The notes under the pieces were generated by a model that ran no database searches, was not told the origin of the DNA, and saw only the letters and a list, made by a program, of their open reading frames with translations. A stretch of 64,000 nt of DNA from JALUZX01 sp964561605 (lineage in GTDB: Bacteria > Planctomycetota > UBA1135 > JALUZX01), in assembly GCA_964561605.1 (NCBI GenBank), contig CAZLQD010000046.1:1-64000 (forward strand), in the 5' to 3' direction. Positions 61,201 to 64,000 of this stretch are shown here, piece by piece (position 1 is the first letter of the stretch; the number at the start of each line of letters is the position of its first letter). Position numbers and translations under genes: made by a program.

Positions 61201-63053
61201 CCCGGGTCTTCGGGCCGGGAGGAGCGAAGAAGAGCCTGGAAACCTACTTCCGTGCCATGACCCCCATTCGCCCGCCGGCCTGCACGGAAAGCCTGGAAAC
61301 CTGGCGTAAGCGAAGGCGTCTCGTCCGGAAGCTCGTGCTCCGCGACATCGGCCTTCGGCCCATGCCGCCCCGCCTTTCCCCGGAGGCCCGGATCGTTTCC
61401 GTCCTCAGCGGGAATGGTTATACCGTCAGTCGGATCTATTTCCGGATCCTCCCGGGATGCCGGGGATCGGGCTGGCTCTACCTACCCGGGAAGATCACCG
61501 GAAAGGCCCCGGCGGTCCTGAACCCACACGGCCATTGGCCCGGCGGCGCCACCCACCCGGTGTGCCAGGCGAGGATGATCGCCCTGGCCAAGAAGGGTTA
61601 CGTGGCCCTCATGACCGACAGCATCCACGCCGCCGATTTCGAGACCGGCATGGTTCCCATCGGACTCATGACCCTTCAGAACATCCGGGCCCTGGACTAC
61701 CTCTGCTCCAGGAAAGACGTGGACACATCCAGGCTGGCCGTGACCGGTGCCAGCGGCGGAGGCCAACAGACGATGTACATGATGTGCCTGGAGGACCGCC
61801 TCCGGGCGGCCGTACCGGTCGTCATGGCCTGCTACTTCGCCAGGATCCTCCACCCCGACTGGGCCCATTGCTGGTGCAACCACGCCCCGGGCATCGCCGC
61901 CGACACGGACATGACGGAGATCTCCGCCGTCTTCGCCCCCAGGCCGGCCCTCTTCCTCTGTTCCTCCAAGGACTGGACATCCCGTTTTCCCTACGAAGAA
62001 TTCAAGGGGGTCCGGAGAGTCTGGGCCCTCTACGGAAAAGAATCGAACACGGCCTGCATGATTTCCGACGCGCCTCACGGCTACGACAAGCCCAGGCGCG
62101 AAGCCATGTACGAGTTCCTGGCGGCCCGGCTCGGCGTGGAGGACCCCGACGGGGGGAAGGAGCCGCCCCTCTCCACGGTGAAGCCGGCCGTTCTCCGGGC
62201 CATGGAAAGGCCCATTCCGGGGTTGAGGGACTGGGCCGCCGCGGCGTCCTGGTATCGATCCGTCCACAAGCCCGCCATTCCCACCGGCCGGATTCCCGCC
62301 GCCCTGGCCGAACTCCTCCGGTCCGTTCCTCCTCCTTCCAGGGTGGAAGCCCGCAAAAGGGGAAGCCTGGCCTACCGGGGGGGCGTGGCCGAGAAGTGGC
62401 TCATCCGGGGCGAGAAGGGGCTGGAGATCCCGGCACTCTTCCTGCCCCTCCCTTCCAGGGAGGGCCCCGCCCCTGCGGCGATCCTCCTCTCCCCCCAGGG
62501 GAAAGGGGAGCTCTTCCGGAAGGACGGAACCCCAAAACAAAAGGTGAAAGAACTCCTCCGGCGGGGAATCCAGGTCCTCGGCCTGGACGCCAGGTTCACC
62601 GGGGAACTCGCCGTGGACTGGGAGAGGAACTGCCTGGCCTGGGGCAGGCCCTCGGCGGGCATGGCCGCAGACGACGCCCGGTGGGCCGCCGCCTGGCTGG
62701 CCCGGCGGAAGAACGTGGACCCGGGGAAGATCTACCTCGTCGGCCTGGGCAAGATGGGCACGGCGGCCCTCCTGGGAGCGGCCCTGGAGGCCGGCAAAGG
62801 GAGAAAGGGCCTCTTCGCCGGGCTGGTTTTCGACGCCCGGGGAGGCTGGACCTACACCAACCATCCCCTCCACGACCGGCCCGGCTACTACAGCGGAAGA
62901 AAGAGACTGAAGGACCTGGATCTCCCCGTGATCCCCAGGATCCTGGAAGTAGCCGACCTTCCCCGAATCCTCCAGACCCTTCGGATCCCCTACAACGTCC
63001 TACACCCAGGAAAAACCTTCCCCCCCGGCCATGCCTTTTTCTGCCGGGAGTAG
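58278..63053 (+). CDS. Giant secreted multidomain glycosidase/carbohydrate-esterase-like protein
   Basis: 1591 residues. Signal peptide to about residue 19. Residues 20-95 look like the small alpha/beta domain that precedes GH20/GH67/GH84/GH115 barrels (ending DDRGKMYGLLEAAEQLR). Residues 100-640 form a barrel with YRILKFNPPLKG, YNVVSFWHSHPFG, DGFGTCAGEAMHG and SFHWNYMNGDWYPEGN, like GH67/GH115 glucuronidases. Residues about 700-960 are beta-sandwich. Residues 1000-1330 are an alpha/beta hydrolase with GASGGGQQT (Ser1159) and a late His, resembling acetyl-xylan-esterase-type hydrolases. Residues 1380-1591 look like a second, degenerate hydrolase domain without a clear Ser elbow. Confidence 0.75.
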   Translation: MKIRRFAVLLYLLSLAAPAQVRVRLPAGSPPMLEFAAREAAAAGRRISPPIEIRLETGEGPAESFRISIDGPRVTVTAPDDRGKMYGLLEAAEQLRIHGTIRAKTQKPFLKYRILKFNPPLKGNVYLAAEDARKSAWFFDLDYWRAFFSMMARARYNVVSFWHSHPFGNMVRLKKYPEAAVLRGKEMDRAIRFWHALFRLAHEHGIQVFWVTWNIHYTRGFAKAHGLKKSGVDSPLVRDYMKECVREVLREYPEIDGFGTCAGEAMHGLSQAKREDFIRECYLEPMLETGRKMTFLHRYWNASPETVTALLEKVKWPGDVLLSLKFNGEHVYSSTRPHVQDERWLDTGGRPYKLLWHLRNDDLYQFDWGNPEFASAVIRNCAGSGGFLMGSEVEVPGEDRFHTPGTRWHMKWKYTFQKHWFRWTVWGRAGYDPAVGDGPFLGEYIARYGEELGPLVYRAVKTGSRIAPEITSFHWNYMNGDWYPEGNIGGWNTSYEVPRRNFRSRGMWHSLEDYIFNNTIDDTLVGIPEETACRAAGLPLPAGRKSPREVVSALETFSRESSALADRIEAILLSRAKEKAGGTGEGNREELRRKVLESLHMEDLDCVLRDIRCVSLLGAFYAAQIRAARTLAERIFGLRSLKPEECAAPAEIAARKWAELSRLADAHYIPHEIYLMGRFWWGKYLPDAEKEPRIAATLPPVPREERTWIVEGRRVETIRWGHTGDRAKDGWIDFMNRISGLVRPGKSGILETRVEVPPGRAVRLVFHGEGLDPSSPPGWKKAGKGSFTADMEKSGLLRLRVDPARAARGVYLEVIPAGRSSDMRVFPAFEGKAVPPFEVAADTGSLHGKCLVLPKGVGHGKEGNSGPIVDNGWVDFPFTTAAPLEYRLWARVFFRDPDSNSFFVVVDGRLRGMLADEKWNRWHWTVLPGSIRLQAGRHILRIRNREDGVKLDEIRLIPADLDARDLLPLTFPERARVFGPGGAKKSLETYFRAMTPIRPPACTESLETWRKRRRLVRKLVLRDIGLRPMPPRLSPEARIVSVLSGNGYTVSRIYFRILPGCRGSGWLYLPGKITGKAPAVLNPHGHWPGGATHPVCQARMIALAKKGYVALMTDSIHAADFETGMVPIGLMTLQNIRALDYLCSRKDVDTSRLAVTGASGGGQQTMYMMCLEDRLRAAVPVVMACYFARILHPDWAHCWCNHAPGIAADTDMTEISAVFAPRPALFLCSSKDWTSRFPYEEFKGVRRVWALYGKESNTACMISDAPHGYDKPRREAMYEFLAARLGVEDPDGGKEPPLSTVKPAVLRAMERPIPGLRDWAAAASWYRSVHKPAIPTGRIPAALAELLRSVPPPSRVEARKRGSLAYRGGVAEKWLIRGEKGLEIPALFLPLPSREGPAPAAILLSPQGKGELFRKDGTPKQKVKELLRRGIQVLGLDARFTGELAVDWERNCLAWGRPSAGMAADDARWAAAWLARRKNVDPGKIYLVGLGKMGTAALLGAALEAGKGRKGLFAGLVFDARGGWTYTNHPLHDRPGYYSGRKRLKDLDLPVIPRILEVADLPRILQTLRIPYNVLHPGKTFPPGHAFFCRE

Positions 63054-63101
63054 TTTTATAACGAACAACCTGCCATTTTTTGCCGGGAGGAGTTTTATAA
63101 C
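63032..63101 (+). repeat. Two 31-bp direct repeats at the ends of two convergent genes
   Basis: 63032-63062 and 63071-63101 match at 28 of 31 positions (shared blocks TGCCGGGAG and AGTTTTATAAC). The first copy contains the last codons and TAG stop of the giant secreted gene; the second contains the last codons and stop of the convergent nitroreductase. Both end in AGTTTTATAAC. Confidence 0.85.
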
Positions 63102-63610
63102 CACCGCTCCCACTTGACGATCTCTTCCAGGGGGAGGCGGCGCTTGGGCACGGGGGAGGGATCCTGGGGGTAACCCAAGGTGAGGAGTTCCACCACCCGG
63201 ACCTCCTCAGGGATCTCCAGGATCTCCTTCACCTGGTCCTCGTAGAAGGCGCCGATCCAGCAGGTTCCCAGGCCTTCCTCCACGGCACAGAGGGTCATGT
63301 GATCGATGGCGATGGCCACGTCGATGGGATAACAGGCCTGGCCGCAGGTCATGACGTGACCGTCCGTCTCGGCACAACAGGCCAGCACCACCGGGGCCTG
63401 GGCCACGAAGGCCTGGTTCCGGGCCGCCACGGCCAGTTTGCGGCGCGTCTCCTCGTTGCGGACCACGACGAACCGCCACTCCTGTCGGTTCCTCGCCGAG
63501 GGAGCCAGCCGGGCAGCTTCCAGGATCCGAAGCAGGACGTCTTCGGGGACCTCCCGGTCCAGGTAGGCCCGCACGCTCTTTCTGGTCCGGATCGCCTCAT
63601 ATACATCCAT
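63095..63610 (-). CDS. Nitroreductase-family oxidoreductase (FMN)
   Basis: 171 residues from ATG at 63610 with GGAGG upstream, two bases after the stop of the alpha-galactosidase gene. Nitroreductase signature: AIRTRKSVRAYLDREVPEDVLLRILEAARLAPSARNRQEWRFVVV (FMN-binding Arg and Ser/Asn residues), AIAIDHMTLCAVEEGLGTCWIG and LLTLGYP. It acts as a small NAD(P)H-dependent flavin reductase; substrate unknown. The N-terminal in-frame extension is rejected. Confidence 0.88.
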   Translation of the reverse strand: MDVYEAIRTRKSVRAYLDREVPEDVLLRILEAARLAPSARNRQEWRFVVVRNEETRRKLAVAARNQAFVAQAPVVLACCAETDGHVMTCGQACYPIDVAIAIDHMTLCAVEEGLGTCWIGAFYEDQVKEILEIPEEVRVVELLTLGYPQDPSPVPKRRLPLEEIVKWERWL

Positions 63611-63612
63611 TT

Positions 63613-64000
63613 CTACCTGCCTCCGGGGTAGAACCGTCCCAGGAAGACCCCGTGGCGAGGGATCCTCCTCGAAAAAACCCTGTCCGCCTCCCCGCAATCC
63701 TTCCACCTCCAAAGATCCCGTACCCTTCTCGGGCCCTCGATCCCCAGCTCCTTCCAGGTGACAGTCACGACCTTCTCTTCTTCCCAGAGGTTGAAGAGTC
63801 CCACCGCCAGGCTCCCGTCCTCCATGGGTTTCGCCAGGACGAAGTCCCAGGGAGTCTTCCTCACGATCCGCCCTTGTTTTCCAAGAGGGTCCTGGTCCAC
63901 TTCGATCACCTCGTCGTTGCAGAGGATGTTCAAGGTGAAGGGGTCGAGGCGGGTCATGTCACCCGAAAAGATCAGGGGGGCCGCCATGAGGCACCAGAGT
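63613..64000 (-). CDS. GH27-type alpha-galactosidase, C-terminal part (cut by window edge)
   Basis: The reading frame is open to the window edge and starts with LWCLMAAPLIFSGDM. The following LDPFTLNILCNDEVIEVDQDPLGKQGRIV is the characteristic end of the GH27 barrel, and the last about 75 residues form the C-terminal beta domain with VGLFNLWEEEKVVTV. The catalytic Asp residues lie outside the window. It is followed by the nitroreductase. Confidence 0.85.
   Translation of the reverse strand, partial: LWCLMAAPLIFSGDMTRLDPFTLNILCNDEVIEVDQDPLGKQGRIVRKTPWDFVLAKPMEDGSLAVGLFNLWEEEKVVTVTWKELGIEGPRRVRDLWRWKDCGEADRVFSRRIPRHGVFLGRFYPGGR

Noticed and set aside
1..64000. tRNA, rRNA and known riboswitches
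   Set aside because: I looked for cloverleaf ends, T-loop signatures and common riboswitch cores by eye and found none; a tRNAscan/Infernal run would settle this.

Overview
The window is GC-rich, densely coded DNA from a Gram-negative-type bacterium. It carries an RND pump with its adaptor, a polysaccharide-export lipoprotein, a PBP1C/alpha-2-macroglobulin pair and many signal-peptide proteins. Large secreted ELWxxDGT-repeat proteins, many secreted glycosidases of unusual families, an E2-like protein and frequent 4-base start/stop overlaps suggest a deep-branching planctomycete or a relative. That is inference from protein families; no rRNA or other marker gene is present.

Layout. 1-260: truncated copy of a structured repeat. 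268-6817: minus-strand glycosidase, RND permease, adaptor and TetR regulator, with a TetR-type operator upstream. 6818-9943: accessory-looking stretch with about 1 kb of non-coding DNA, a Wza-like lipoprotein, a 67-residue protein sharing a motif with the next gene (a probable ubiquitin-conjugating E2-like protein), then a repeat block. 9944-18596: compact minus-strand series (GH13-like hydrolase, GT39-type transferase, YedF, SelD, membrane protein, radical SAM/SPASM protein, HAD phosphatase, DUF2058-like protein). SelD is read as a selenoprotein: an in-frame UGA replaces the catalytic Cys and a SECIS-like hairpin follows it. 18824-21718: a thiolase homologue lacking the nucleophilic Cys, coupled to two cyclophilins. 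21719-22447: two tandem copies of the structured repeat with flanking arrays. 22448-29373: PBP1C and alpha-2-macroglobulin.

29741-39664: secreted proteins (propeller-like protein, agarase-like hydrolase, two ELWxxDGT paralogues). 39829-42398: aspartate-semialdehyde dehydrogenase, an acetyltransferase and a TPR-like protein. 42459-47302: an arginine operon reading argF'-argB-argE'-argH-argR in which every junction is a 4-base overlap. Its transcarbamylase belongs to the N-acetyl/N-succinyl-ornithine group, so arginine is probably made through acylated citrulline. 47520-58092: Asp-box propeller protein, OsmC, MenH-like hydrolase, GH3 enzyme, planctomycete-type glycosidase, PilB ATPase and HDOD protein. 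58278-63053: one 1591-residue secreted protein joining a glycosidase-like region to two alpha/beta-hydrolase-like regions. 63095-64000: a nitroreductase and the end of a GH27 alpha-galactosidase.

The strongest candidates for something undescribed are the small protein plus E2-like pair at 8724-9527 and the about 165-bp inverted-repeat element. The element occurs four times, and its two hairpins keep their pairing while their sequence changes.
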